DNA from: Fibrobacter sp.
GTDB lineage: Bacteria; Fibrobacterota; Fibrobacteria; Fibrobacterales; Fibrobacteraceae
Length of the DNA: 34,476 nt
Assembly (NCBI GenBank): GCA_017520105.1
Contig: JAFWRL010000151.1
Coordinates: forward strand, 1 to 34,476
Direction: 5' to 3'
Under the pieces are notes generated by a model. It saw only the letters and a program-made list of their open reading frames with translations. It was not told where the DNA came from and searched no databases. The position numbers were made by a program, and so were the translations under genes. Shown here in pieces: positions 1 to 7,386 of this stretch; within the stretch, counting starts at the first letter, position 1, and each line of letters begins with the position of its first letter.

Positions 1-20
1 AAAGCCTGGAGGATTTCGCT

Positions 21-65
21 ATGCGATGTCGAATGTGTAACCAAAGCAAAGGTGGGCGGGCCTAA
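21..65 (+). CDS. Possible Cys/Met leader peptide (uORF) upstream of metY
   Basis: A 14-codon ORF reads MRCRMCNQSKGGRA and ends with TAA at 63-65. A strong ribosome site, GGAGG at 8-12, sits 8 bases before its ATG. Two of the first six codons are Cys and two are Met, which would suit a sulfur-responsive leader peptide in front of the sulfhydrylase gene. Three hairpins follow before metY. The promoter would lie before the window, so transcription from here cannot be confirmed. The alternative is that this is chance overlap with the tail of an upstream gene, because another frame ends in TAA at 38-40. Confidence 0.4.
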   Translation: MRCRMCNQSKGGRA

Positions 66-109
66 TACCGCCAAAATTTAACGCTCAGAATTGAGCAAAC
101 CTATTAACA

Positions 110-158
110 ATCGCGTCGCCCGACGCCAACAGTAACAAAACGATCGGGCGACTGCGAT
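110..158 (+). promoter_or_regulatory. Long hairpin in the metY 5' leader, possible attenuator
   Basis: Arms ATCGC+GTCGCCCGA (110-123) and TCGGGCGAC+T+GCGAT (144-158) form a 14-bp stem with one bulged T and a 20-base loop. Only a weak T-rich stretch (ATTTCTT) follows, so it is a poor classical terminator. Smaller hairpins lie upstream: GGCGG/CCGCC (55-59 with 68-72) and GCTCA/TGAGC (83-96). Bases 53-59 can alternatively pair with 116-122 (two of the seven pairs are G-U), which would disrupt the long stem. No known SAM, cobalamin or THF riboswitch consensus was recognised. Confidence 0.45.
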
Positions 159-194
159 ATTTCTTGCCAAGTGCAAAAAAAGGATTTAAACAAT

Positions 195-1481
195 ATGACA
201 ACACAGAACAAACTCCATTTCGAAACTCTTCAAGTTCACGTTGGCCAGGAACAGGCCGATCCGGCAACCGATTCTCGCGCAGTTCCTATATACCAGACCA
301 CCTCTTACGTGTTCCACAACGCTCAGCATGCTTCTGACCGTTTCCACCTGAAGGATGCCGGCAACATTTATGGCCGTCTCACTAACACCACTCAGGATGT
401 CTTTGAAAAGCGCATCGCTGCTCTCGAAGGCGGTATCGCAGGTCTCGCAGTCGCTTCTGGTGCAGCAGCCCTCACCTACGCCATCACGGCTCTCGCTCGC
501 AAGGGTGACCATGTTGTCGCACAGCGTACCATCTACGGCGGTACCTACAACCTCTTGGAACACACGCTCCGTCCGTTCGGCATCGACACCACTTTCGTGA
601 ATACCCGCGACCTGAAGGAAGTCGAAAGCTCCATCAAGGAAAACACGAAGCTCGTCCTTATCGAAACGCTCGGCAACCCGCACTCTGACATCCCGGATAT
701 CGAAGCGATTTCTGAAATCGCCCATAAGCACAAGATTCCGGTGCTCATCGACAATACTTTCGGCACTCCGTACTTGATTCGCCCGCTGGAACACGGCGCA
801 GACATCGTAATCCACTCTGCAACGAAGTTCATCGGTGGCCACGGTACGACTCTCGGTGGCGTGATTGTTGACGGTGGCAAGTTTGACTGGGCTGCATCTG
901 GCAAGTTCCCGCAGTTCACCGAAACGAACCCGAGCTATGGCGTTCCGTTTACCGCTGCTGCCGGCGCCGCTGCTTACATTGTCTATATCCGCGCAATCCT
1001 CCTCCGCGATGAAGGCGCTGCCATTTCTCCGTTCAATGCATTCCTTCTGTTACAGGGTACGGAAACATTGTCCCTCCGCCTTGACCGCCATGTGGAAAAC
1101 ACCAAGAAGGTTCTCGAATTCCTCTCGAAGCACCCGAAGGTTGCAAAGGTCAACCACCCGAGCTTCAATGATCATCCGGACCACAAGCTTTACGAACGTT
1201 ACTTCCCGAACGGTGGCGGCTCCATCTTCACGTTCGATGTGAAGGGCGGCCAGGCAGAAGCCTTCAAGTTCATCGACAGCCTCAAGATTTTCAGCTTGCT
1301 CGCTAACGTCGCTGACGTGAAGAGCCTCGTTGTCCATCCTTATACGACGACCCACTCCGAACTCACTCCGGAAGAACTCGCCGCAGCAGGCATCAGCCCG
1401 GCAACGATCCGTCTCTCCATCGGTACGGAACATTACGAAGACATCATCAATGACCTCGCACAGGCATTGGATCAGATTTAA
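195..1481 (+). CDS. metY: O-acetylhomoserine aminocarboxypropyltransferase (sulfhydrylase)
   Basis: PLP enzyme of the Cys/Met metabolism family. It joins O-acetylhomoserine with sulfide, or with methanethiol in many members, giving homocysteine or methionine directly. The 428-residue length fits MetY. The PLP lysine is K211 in SATKFIGGHG, and the insert with GGKFDWAASGKFPQF typical of MetY is present. A longer reading from a GTG at 171 is possible, but that codon lies before the ribosome site AAAAAGGATT at about 175-185. The ATG at 195 matches the spacing used by cysK and the gene at 4183, so it is preferred. It is followed by cysK in the same direction. In this locus it is the natural acceptor for any methanethiol or sulfide released by the nitrogenase-like system. 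Confidence 0.93.
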   Translation: MTTQNKLHFETLQVHVGQEQADPATDSRAVPIYQTTSYVFHNAQHASDRFHLKDAGNIYGRLTNTTQDVFEKRIAALEGGIAGLAVASGAAALTYAITALARKGDHVVAQRTIYGGTYNLLEHTLRPFGIDTTFVNTRDLKEVESSIKENTKLVLIETLGNPHSDIPDIEAISEIAHKHKIPVLIDNTFGTPYLIRPLEHGADIVIHSATKFIGGHGTTLGGVIVDGGKFDWAASGKFPQFTETNPSYGVPFTAAAGAAAYIVYIRAILLRDEGAAISPFNAFLLLQGTETLSLRLDRHVENTKKVLEFLSKHPKVAKVNHPSFNDHPDHKLYERYFPNGGGSIFTFDVKGGQAEAFKFIDSLKIFSLLANVADVKSLVVHPYTTTHSELTPEELAAAGISPATIRLSIGTEHYEDIINDLAQALDQI

Positions 1482-1485
1482 AAAA

Positions 1486-1577
1486 CAGTAGACAGTAGGA
1501 AGTAAACGGTAGGAAGTTATAGCAAAATAAACTTCACCGCAGGCAAAAACCTTCCTACTTCCTACTTCTAACTTCAA
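1486..1577. repeat. GTAGGAAGT / ACTTCCTAC inverted repeat between metY and cysK
   Basis: The 117-base spacer holds two copies of GTAGGAAGT-like sequence on the left and ACTTCCTACTTC on the right, so the transcript can fold into a hairpin. AGTAGGAAGT and its exact complement ACTTCCTACT are both present. It has no T-run after it, so it need not stop transcription into cysK. It resembles a dispersed intergenic repeat. Confidence 0.6.
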
Positions 1578-1598
1578 ACTAAATAAAAGGATTCTACC

Positions 1599-2531
1599 AT
1601 GTCAAAAATTTACTCTTCTGCCGACCAGCTCATTGGTCACACCCCCCTTCTCGAACTTGCTCATGTCGAAAAGGAAAATAATCTTCAAGCCAAGATTGTG
1701 GCGAAGCTCGAATATTTCAACCCGGCTGGATCTGTCAAGGACCGCATTGCCAAGGCAATGATTGACGATGCCGAAGCTTCAGGCAAGCTTAAGCCGGGTT
1801 CAGTGATTATCGAACCGACTTCCGGTAACACCGGTATCGGTCTCGCCTCTGTCGCTGCTGCTCGCGGTTACCGCATCATCATCGTGATGCCGGAAACCAT
1901 GAGTATCGAACGTCGCCAGCTCATGAAGGCTTACGGTGCAGAACTTGTTCTCACCGAAGGTGCCAAGGGCATGAAGGGTGCTATCGCCCGTGCAACTGAA
2001 CTTTCCCAAGAAATCCCGAATAGCTTTATTCCTGGCCAGTTCGTGAACCCGGCAAACCCGGCTGCTCACAAGGAAACTACCGGTCCGGAAATTTGGGAAG
2101 ACACTGATGGAAAGGTCGATATCTTTGTTGCCGGCGTTGGTACTGGCGGAACGATCACGGGCGTTGGCGAATATCTCAAGTCTAAGAATCCGAACGTGAA
2201 GATTGTCGCAGTCGAACCGGAATCTTCTCCGGTGCTTTCCAAGGGTACTGCAGGTCCGCACAAGATCCAGGGTATCGGCGCAGGTTTCGTCCCGGACACC
2301 TTGAATACCAAGGTTTACGATGAAATCATCGCGGTCAAGAACGAAGACGCTTTCACTGCAGGCAAGGCAATCGCAAAGGCAGAAGGTGTTCTCGTTGGAA
2401 TTTCCTCTGGTGCTGCATTGCATGCCGCAATTGAACTTGCAAAGCGTCCGGAAAACAAGGGCAAGACCATTGTCGCACTCCTCCCGGATAGCGGCGACCG
2501 TTACCTCTCTACTCCGCTCTTCGCTGATTAA
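1599..2531 (+). CDS. cysK: Cysteine synthase A (O-acetylserine sulfhydrylase)
   Basis: Fold-type II PLP enzyme that makes cysteine from O-acetylserine and sulfide in the cytoplasm. The sequence has NPAGSVKDR with the PLP lysine K47, the substrate loop TSGNTG (residues 74-79), the phosphate-binding GTGGT loop and a C-terminal [11 protein letters not shown]. At 310 residues it has the usual CysK length. Ribosome site AAAAGGATT lies just before the ATG, as in metY. It is probably co-transcribed with metY; mnmA follows after 250 bases of repeats. A second, divergent member of this family (5474-6385) in the same window has different substrate-loop residues and probably a different job. Confidence 0.95.
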   Translation: MSKIYSSADQLIGHTPLLELAHVEKENNLQAKIVAKLEYFNPAGSVKDRIAKAMIDDAEASGKLKPGSVIIEPTSGNTGIGLASVAAARGYRIIIVMPETMSIERRQLMKAYGAELVLTEGAKGMKGAIARATELSQEIPNSFIPGQFVNPANPAAHKETTGPEIWEDTDGKVDIFVAGVGTGGTITGVGEYLKSKNPNVKIVAVEPESSPVLSKGTAGPHKIQGIGAGFVPDTLNTKVYDEIIAVKNEDAFTAGKAIAKAEGVLVGISSGAALHAAIELAKRPENKGKTIVALLPDSGDRYLSTPLFAD

Positions 2532-2650
2532 GTGGTTAGTGGTTGGTAAACAGTGGTTAGATAAAATTTGTTCGGTACGTGCTTCGCGGTTCCATTCGCC
2601 TCGCAGTAGAAACCGAAAAAAAAACATTAAGATGATTCATTATTGAGTAA

Positions 2651-2685
2651 AAACGCTAGAAGGTTCCATTCGCTTTCTAGCGTTT
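2651..2685. repeat. Perfect 11-bp hairpin between cysK and mnmA
   Basis: Arms AAACGCTAGAA (2651-2661) and TTCTAGCGTTT (2675-2685) with a 13-base loop. A T-run follows it only on the - strand, so on the + strand it is more a folded repeat or partial barrier than a clean terminator. Its loop motif GGTTCCATTCGC also occurs at about 2589. Confidence 0.6.
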
Positions 2686-2686
2686 G

Positions 2687-2750
2687 CGTCATAGTGAACA
2701 GATGGCGGATCATGCTTCGACTTTGCTCAGCACAGGAGCACGCTATGACG
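2687..2750. repeat. Inverted-repeat intergenic element, CGTCATAG / CTATGACG ends
   Basis: A 64-base unit is bounded by exact 8-bp inverted ends, CGTCATAG (2687-2694) and CTATGACG (2743-2750), and contains CTTCGACTTTGCTCAGCA. It looks like a small dispersed repeat. Together with the 2651-2685 hairpin it fills most of the 250-base gap before mnmA. No promoter matching the other promoters in this window was seen in the gap. Confidence 0.5.
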
Positions 2751-2781
2751 TAAAAATCCAACAACCAACAACAAATAACCT

Positions 2782-3879
2782 ATGACTAAAAAACGCGTTG
2801 CTGTCGGATTGTCGGGCGGTGTTGATTCCGCACTTTCGGCGTATTTGCTAAAGAAAAAAGGTTACGATGTCATCGGCATGACCATGGCGACTTGGGACGG
2901 TTCCGTCAACATGCCTGCGGTCGAAGGTCGTGAAGGCTGCTACGGACCGAGCGAAGACAAGAATATCGAAGAAGCGAAGCAAGTTGCCGAACGTCTAGGG
3001 ATTCTGCATTATGTTGTTCCCGTCGCCGAAGAATACAAGCACAGAGTCCTGGATTATTTCCGTGCTGAATACCGCGCTGGAAGAACGCCGAATCCCTGTG
3101 TCCGTTGCAATCAAAGTATCAAGTTCGGAGCTTTGCAGCATGCGGCTCGCAAGATGGGAATCGAATTCGACTATTTCGCGACGGGGCATTATGCACGACT
3201 CGATTTTGTAAATCCCGACGTTCCATTTTTGTACGAAGCTCTAGACGCGCACAAAGACCAGACGTATTTTCTTTCGCGACTCACGGCAGAGCAACTTTCG
3301 ACCGTCATTTTCCCGCTGGGCGAAATGCAGAAAGCCGACGTGAAAGCACTTGCCAAGGAAATCGGCTGGGACGATTTTGCGAACAAACGCGAAAGCCAGG
3401 ATTTTATCGAATGCGGCGATTACTCGGTACTGTTTGACGAGAGCGACAACGTTCCCGGAGATTTTGTCGATGTCAGCGGTAAAGTGCTCGGACAGCACAA
3501 GGGCATTGTGCACTACACGATTGGGCAACGCAAAGGGCTCAATATCGGCGGGCAAGCGGAGCCGCTTTACGTCGTGGCGATTGACGCGCATCACAATCAG
3601 GTGATTCTCGGACCGCGAAGTGCATTGAGCTGCACGGAGGTTTCTGCTGTAGATTTGAACTTGATGGTTTCCGAAACTTCGCCGCTTTTGCATGAACCGC
3701 TCACAGCGCATATCCGTCTCGGGCACAAAGGCGCAACCGCACGAATTACAGAGCTCGATATCGGTGCCGGAAAAATCCGCGTTCGCTTCGATGAACCACA
3801 ATTCGCATCGGCCCCTGGTCAAGTGCTCGTTCTGTACGCCAATCAAGGTGTTGTCGCAAGCGGAATTATAGATAAGTGA
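2782..3879 (+). CDS. mnmA: tRNA-specific 2-thiouridylase MnmA
   Basis: Adds sulfur to the wobble uridine U34 of tRNA-Lys, -Glu and -Gln, using ATP and a persulfide relayed from a cysteine desulfurase. The PP-loop SGGVDS is at residues 11-16. The two catalytic cysteines are visible: C106 in TPNPCVRCN and C211 in RESQDFIECGD. The central TGHYAR and the later IGQRKGLNIGG motifs are typical. Length 365 matches the family. There is no clear Shine-Dalgarno before the ATG; a 27-codon ORF in the repeat upstream ends overlapping this start, which could allow coupling but may be chance. Its place after cysK fits use of cysteine sulfur. Confidence 0.95.
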   Translation: MTKKRVAVGLSGGVDSALSAYLLKKKGYDVIGMTMATWDGSVNMPAVEGREGCYGPSEDKNIEEAKQVAERLGILHYVVPVAEEYKHRVLDYFRAEYRAGRTPNPCVRCNQSIKFGALQHAARKMGIEFDYFATGHYARLDFVNPDVPFLYEALDAHKDQTYFLSRLTAEQLSTVIFPLGEMQKADVKALAKEIGWDDFANKRESQDFIECGDYSVLFDESDNVPGDFVDVSGKVLGQHKGIVHYTIGQRKGLNIGGQAEPLYVVAIDAHHNQVILGPRSALSCTEVSAVDLNLMVSETSPLLHEPLTAHIRLGHKGATARITELDIGAGKIRVRFDEPQFASAPGQVLVLYANQGVVASGIIDK

Positions 3880-3969
3880 AATGATTTTTTATATAAATTA
3901 TGATTACTTAAAGTTTTTCCCTATAGCCCACAAACGAAAAATTATATAACAAAAAATGATGAAAATCAG

Positions 3970-3998
3970 TTGACAGGAAAAAATTATTTGCCTATATT
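3970..3998 (+). promoter_or_regulatory. Sigma-70 promoter of the leader-mccB-mccA operon
   Basis: Perfect -35 TTGACA (3970-3975), 17-base spacer, -10 TATATT (3993-3998). Transcription would start near 4005, about 23 bases before the leader peptide ATG. It shares the -10 box and spacer length with the promoters at 17258 and 20561. Confidence 0.85.
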
Positions 3999-4027
3999 AT
4001 CCTACAAAATCAATAGGTATTTATAAA

Positions 4028-4084
4028 ATGATTCCATTTTTCAAAGCCTTTTGTTGTTCCGTTTGTTTCTCTAGACGATGTTGA
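4028..4084 (+). CDS. Cysteine-rich leader peptide of an attenuator
   Basis: An 18-codon ORF reads MIPFFKAFCCSVCFSRRC and stops at TGA 4082-4084. Four of 18 codons are Cys: a tandem pair at codons 9-10 (4052-4057), codon 13 and codon 18. A weak ribosome site, ATAGGT at about 4013-4018, precedes the ATG. It starts about 23 bases after the predicted transcription start and is followed at once by mutually exclusive hairpins. This is the classical layout of ribosome-mediated attenuation, here sensing charged Cys-tRNA. Confidence 0.8.
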   Translation: MIPFFKAFCCSVCFSRRC

Positions 4085-4161
4085 ACGAGCATCTGGTTTT
4101 TAGACTATTCAATCTATTTAACTGAATCCCGCTCGTTCAAACGCAGCGGGATATTTTTTTT
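4081..4161 (+). terminator. Cys attenuator: antiterminator and intrinsic terminator
   Basis: Antiterminator arms TTGAACGAGC (4081-4090) and GCTCGTTCAA (4131-4140) are exact 10-bp complements. The second arm overlaps the terminator, whose arms ATCCCGCT (4126-4133) and AGCGGGAT (4145-4152) are exact 8-bp complements followed by a run of eight T (4154-4161). A ribosome that finishes the leader covers 4081-4090, so the terminator forms. A ribosome stalled at Cys codons 9-10 leaves 4081-4090 free, so the antiterminator forms and mccB-mccA are read. The geometry predicts induction when cysteine is short. Confidence 0.85.
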
Positions 4162-4182
4162 CTAAAAAAAAGGATTTTCAAA

Positions 4183-5340
4183 ATGTCAAACTTCAATAAT
4201 ATTGAAACAAAACTCATTCACGGTGGCATCGATGGCGACAAGGTTACAGGAGCTGTCAACGTTCCCATCTATCAAACATCTACTTACAAGCAATCTGGCC
4301 TTGGTGAAAATACAGGCTGGGAATATTCCCGCACGGGGAACCCGACACGCGCTGCATTGGAAGCGCTGATTGCGGAACTCGAGGGCGGTGTCGCAGGCTT
4401 TGCTTTTGCAAGCGGAATGGCTGCCACATCAACGGTTCTTTCGCTCTTTAAGCAAGGCGACCGCATTATTATTTCGAGCAATGTCTATGGCGGAACGTTC
4501 CGCGTTTTGGACAAAGTTTTCAAGAATCTCGGCATTACATATTCCATTGAGGATACGACGAATCTCGAAACGCTTGAATCGAAAATTACGCCTGACGTTA
4601 AAGCGTTCTTTGTGGAAAGTCCGGCAAATCCGCTTTTGACCGTAACCGACCTTGCTGGGGTTGCCGCAATTGCGAAAAAACACAACATCTTGACGATTGT
4701 CGATAACACGTTCATGACGCCGTATCTGCAGCGTCCGCTGGAATTGGGCGCCGATATCGTCGTGCATAGTGCGACAAAGTATTTGGGCGGCCACAGTGAT
4801 TTGGTTGCAGGACTTGCGGTGACCAGCAATAAAGAAATTGCCGAACGCCTTGCCTTTACGCAGAATGCGGTTGGTGCTGTACTTGGACCGTTTGACTCGT
4901 TCCTCTTGATTCGCGGCATTAAAACGCTTGGCGTGCGCTTGGATCGCCACACTGAAAATGCAGAAGCCATCGCAAAATATCTCGAAAAGCATGACGCGAT
5001 AAAGCATGTGTATTATCCGGGACTCCCGACAGCACAAGGTTACGAAATCAACAAGAAACAGGCCAAAAACGGCGGCGCTATGATTTCGTTTGAACTTCGC
5101 GAGAATTACGACATCAAGAAATTTTTCAAGGCGTTGAAACTCGTTTCGCTTGCAGAAAGCCTTGGCGGTGTCGAAAGCCTTGTATGCCACCCAGCAACAA
5201 TGACTCACGCATCCATTCCGAAGGAAATCCGTGAAAAAGTCGGCATTACCGACGGTTTGATTCGTTTGTCTGTGGGCATCGAAAAAGTCGATGATATTAT
5301 TTCGGATGTAAACCAAGCCATCAACGCGGCTCGCGCATAA
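4183..5340 (+). CDS. mccB: Cystathionine gamma-lyase / gamma-synthase family enzyme (MccB-like)
   Basis: Trans-sulfuration PLP enzyme of 385 residues. The PLP lysine is K199 in SATKYLGGHSD, with GYEYSR-like WEYSRTGNPTR near residue 46 and SLGGVESL towards the C-terminus. Family members either split cystathionine into cysteine (gamma-lyase) or make it from an activated homoserine. Partnering with the MccA-like gene downstream, and control by a cysteine leader, favour the cysteine-making gamma-lyase role; sequence alone does not settle this. Ribosome site AAAAGGATT precedes the ATG. It is the first structural gene after the attenuator. Confidence 0.85.
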   Translation: MSNFNNIETKLIHGGIDGDKVTGAVNVPIYQTSTYKQSGLGENTGWEYSRTGNPTRAALEALIAELEGGVAGFAFASGMAATSTVLSLFKQGDRIIISSNVYGGTFRVLDKVFKNLGITYSIEDTTNLETLESKITPDVKAFFVESPANPLLTVTDLAGVAAIAKKHNILTIVDNTFMTPYLQRPLELGADIVVHSATKYLGGHSDLVAGLAVTSNKEIAERLAFTQNAVGAVLGPFDSFLLIRGIKTLGVRLDRHTENAEAIAKYLEKHDAIKHVYYPGLPTAQGYEINKKQAKNGGAMISFELRENYDIKKFFKALKLVSLAESLGGVESLVCHPATMTHASIPKEIREKVGITDGLIRLSVGIEKVDDIISDVNQAINAARA

Positions 5341-5348
5341 CAATAATA

Positions 5349-5425
5349 GATTGCTTCGCTACGCTCGCAATGACGTATGTCTCAATTTTTGCGATACACG
5401 CCATTGCGAGGAATCATAGGCAATC
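5349..5425. repeat. Intergenic inverted repeat (CTCGCAATG / CATTGCGAG)
   Basis: Nested inverted segments GATTGC...CTCGCAATG (5349-5372) and CATTGCGAG...GCAATC (5402-5425) form imperfect 24-bp arms around a 29-base centre. This kind of TTGCGAGG element is scattered between genes in many bacterial genomes. It lies inside the operon, between mccB and mccA, so it may fold in the mRNA and change the ratio of the two enzymes or mRNA stability. Confidence 0.65.
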
Positions 5426-5473
5426 CTGCCACGAGCAATGCGTGGTGTAAGCAATCCAAATGGAGAAATTTAT

Positions 5474-6385
5474 ATGCATTATTATGAATCTATGAAATCT
5501 TTAATCGGAAAAACACCGCTCGTAAAACTCACCCACAGCGGTATTCCTGAAGGTGTTAATCTGTTTGTAAAACTGGAATTGTGGAATCCGTCTGGCAGCG
5601 TAAAAGACCGCACCGGATTATATATGGTCGAAGAAGCGTTTGCTAAAGGGACGCTCAAACCGGGTGGAACGATTATCGAAGCGACTGCAGGTAACACTGG
5701 CCTCGGAATTGCTTTCGCCGCCTTGAATCGCGGTGTACGCGTGATATTCGTGGTGCCGACCAAGTTCTCGCAAGAAAAGCAAACGCTTTTGCGCGCCCTT
5801 GGCGCAGAACTCATCAACACCCCGCGTGAAGAAGGAATGCTTGGCGCCGAAAAGAAAGCGGAAGAACTTTTAAAGGAAATTCCGAATTCCATTTCGCTCA
5901 GGCAATTCCACAACATGGCGAACCCGCGTGCTCATTACGAAACAACCGGTCCGGAAATTTACGACGATCTCGACGGTCATATCGATTACGTTGTTGCAGG
6001 CGCTGGGAGTGGCGGCACATTCTCCGGGATTCTCAAGGCGCTAAAGGAACGCAATCCGAAAATTCAGGGTGTGCTCGCTGACCCTGTAGGCTCTACAATG
6101 GGTGGCGGCGAACATGGCGATTATAATATCGAAGGAATCGGAAACGATTTTATCGCCGATACTATGGATATGTCGTTGGTCGATCAGGTTGTCAAAATCA
6201 ATGATGACGATGCTTTTGGTGGTGCTCGTGAACTCGCCAAGAAAGAAGGAATCATTGCAGGGTCCTCTTCGGGAGCTGCTTTTGCAGCAGCCAAGAAGTT
6301 GATTGCGTCGGGTGCGCGTGGAAACATTGTCTTTGTGGCTCCTGATCGCGGAGATCGCTACTTCAGCAAGGGATTGTATGAGTAA
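5474..6385 (+). CDS. mccA: O-acetylserine-dependent cystathionine beta-synthase-like enzyme (MccA-like)
   Basis: Fold-type II PLP enzyme of 303 residues related to CysK and CBS. PLP lysine K44 lies in NPSGSVKDR. The substrate loop reads TAGNTG (71-76) rather than the TSGNTG of the cysK in this window. The segment FHNMANPRAHYETTGPEIYDDL resembles MccA/CBS-type proteins. With MccB it would convert homocysteine plus activated serine to cystathionine and then cysteine. The ATG at 5474 is chosen over an in-frame upstream GTG because GGAG lies at 5462-5465. Alternative: a second cysteine synthase (CysM type). Confidence 0.75.
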   Translation: MHYYESMKSLIGKTPLVKLTHSGIPEGVNLFVKLELWNPSGSVKDRTGLYMVEEAFAKGTLKPGGTIIEATAGNTGLGIAFAALNRGVRVIFVVPTKFSQEKQTLLRALGAELINTPREEGMLGAEKKAEELLKEIPNSISLRQFHNMANPRAHYETTGPEIYDDLDGHIDYVVAGAGSGGTFSGILKALKERNPKIQGVLADPVGSTMGGGEHGDYNIEGIGNDFIADTMDMSLVDQVVKINDDDAFGGARELAKKEGIIAGSSSGAAFAAAKKLIASGARGNIVFVAPDRGDRYFSKGLYE

Positions 6386-6409
6386 CAGATAAAATTAGGG
6401 TATTAATTT

Positions 6410-7279
6410 ATGATTAGCAAAACTGCGCTTTTATGCGCTCTTGCGCGAGCCGTACACACCCACGGTAAAAGTGAAAAAATTTTTGAAGATGATTTTGCAC
6501 AAGATTTTATAGGTTTGAAGGAATACCGCCATGCACGTAATCTTGCTAGAACGTATCTCCCTGCAAAAAAGTCAAGTTCAAAAGATGACCTTACTAGAGA
6601 CCTGTTAGATCAATATTTTCTCCCTATCATTCTTCCGCGGAACCGTTTTGCCGAAGACATAGTCGAAGCAAAACAGAAAACGGGGGATGTGCAATACGTC
6701 CTCTTGGGTGCGGGCCTGGATTCCTTTGCTCTTAGGAATAAAAGTCCAAATGTAGATGTCTTTGAACTGGATTTGTACGAAACGCAAGTTTTTAAAATTG
6801 AACGGATGCAAGAACTTTTCGCAAAGAAACGGCCAAAAGTTCATTTTGTTGAAATCGATTTCAACAAGGACAGCATCATCAGCAGATTGACAAATGCCGG
6901 TTTTAATCCGAAAAAACGCTCCGTCTTTTCGATTCTCGGCGTGTCGTACTACATCCCCATTGAAATCTTTTTCAAGACTATCGCGCAGATTACACAAATA
7001 GCGGCGCCCAACAGTGTGGTGGTTTTCGACTACTATGAAAAAGAGCGCGACTGTACGGACAATACGACCAAAATAAGCCGCTTAAAGCAAATAGCCGCAG
7101 CGTGTGGCGAGTGCATGGTTGAAGGTTACGACCCCGCGCAAGTTGCAGAATTGGCAAAAAAATCGGGCATCGAGTATTGTCTTGACCTTTCGCCCAAAGA
7201 TATCGATGAAGCCTTTTTCAAATCATCGCCTGGATTATCCTCTTTCGAGGGAGTACACCTGATGTATTGCGGAAAATAA
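6410..7279 (+). CDS. SAM-dependent methyltransferase, leucine carboxyl methyltransferase-like (TIGR00027 type)
   Basis: Class I methyltransferase of 289 residues. The SAM-binding motif is YVLLGAGLDSFALR (about residues 95-109), then an acidic ELDLYETQ end of strand 2 and HFVEIDFNKD, which are typical of the PF04072/TIGR00027 group. The family methylates small molecules or carboxyl groups, and the substrate cannot be read from sequence. It begins 24 bases after mccA and ends just before a terminator, so it is the last gene of the Cys-controlled operon. A methyltransferase beside mccA/mccB recalls the B. subtilis yrrT-mtnN-mccA-mccB operon, although YrrT is a different subfamily. Confidence 0.8.
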   Translation: MISKTALLCALARAVHTHGKSEKIFEDDFAQDFIGLKEYRHARNLARTYLPAKKSSSKDDLTRDLLDQYFLPIILPRNRFAEDIVEAKQKTGDVQYVLLGAGLDSFALRNKSPNVDVFELDLYETQVFKIERMQELFAKKRPKVHFVEIDFNKDSIISRLTNAGFNPKKRSVFSILGVSYYIPIEIFFKTIAQITQIAAPNSVVVFDYYEKERDCTDNTTKISRLKQIAAACGECMVEGYDPAQVAELAKKSGIEYCLDLSPKDIDEAFFKSSPGLSSFEGVHLMYCGK

Positions 7280-7287
7280 AAATTGCT

Positions 7288-7321
7288 TTCCGTACCGTTC
7301 GTCAGCGGTACGGAATTTTTG
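7288..7321 (+). terminator. Intrinsic terminator of the mccB-mccA-methyltransferase operon
   Basis: Arms TTCCGTACCG (7288-7297) and CGGTACGGAA (7306-7315) are exact 10-bp complements with an 8-base loop, followed by TTTTTTG. On the - strand the stem is followed by AAAGCAATTTTTATTTT, so it may also serve the convergent transporter operon. Confidence 0.85.
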
Positions 7322-7386
7322 CATTCAATTAAAGGCGATTTCAAAAAAAGAAACTAGAGGTGGACGGTATTTTTTTCTCTACGTCC

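Noticed and set aside
2..40. Possible tail of an upstream gene (frame ending KPGGFRYAMSNV, stop at 38-40)
   Set aside because: Only 12 residues are visible and they match no family I recognise. Mentioned only as an alternative to the leader-peptide reading of the same bases.
1..194. SAM riboswitch upstream of metY
   Set aside because: The conserved core sequences of SAM-I, SAM-II and related classes were looked for and not found; only unassigned hairpins are present.
2702..2785. 27-codon ORF ending over the mnmA start
   Set aside because: It is made of repeat sequence, has no Cys or Met enrichment and no clear ribosome site. Coupling to mnmA is possible but unsupported.
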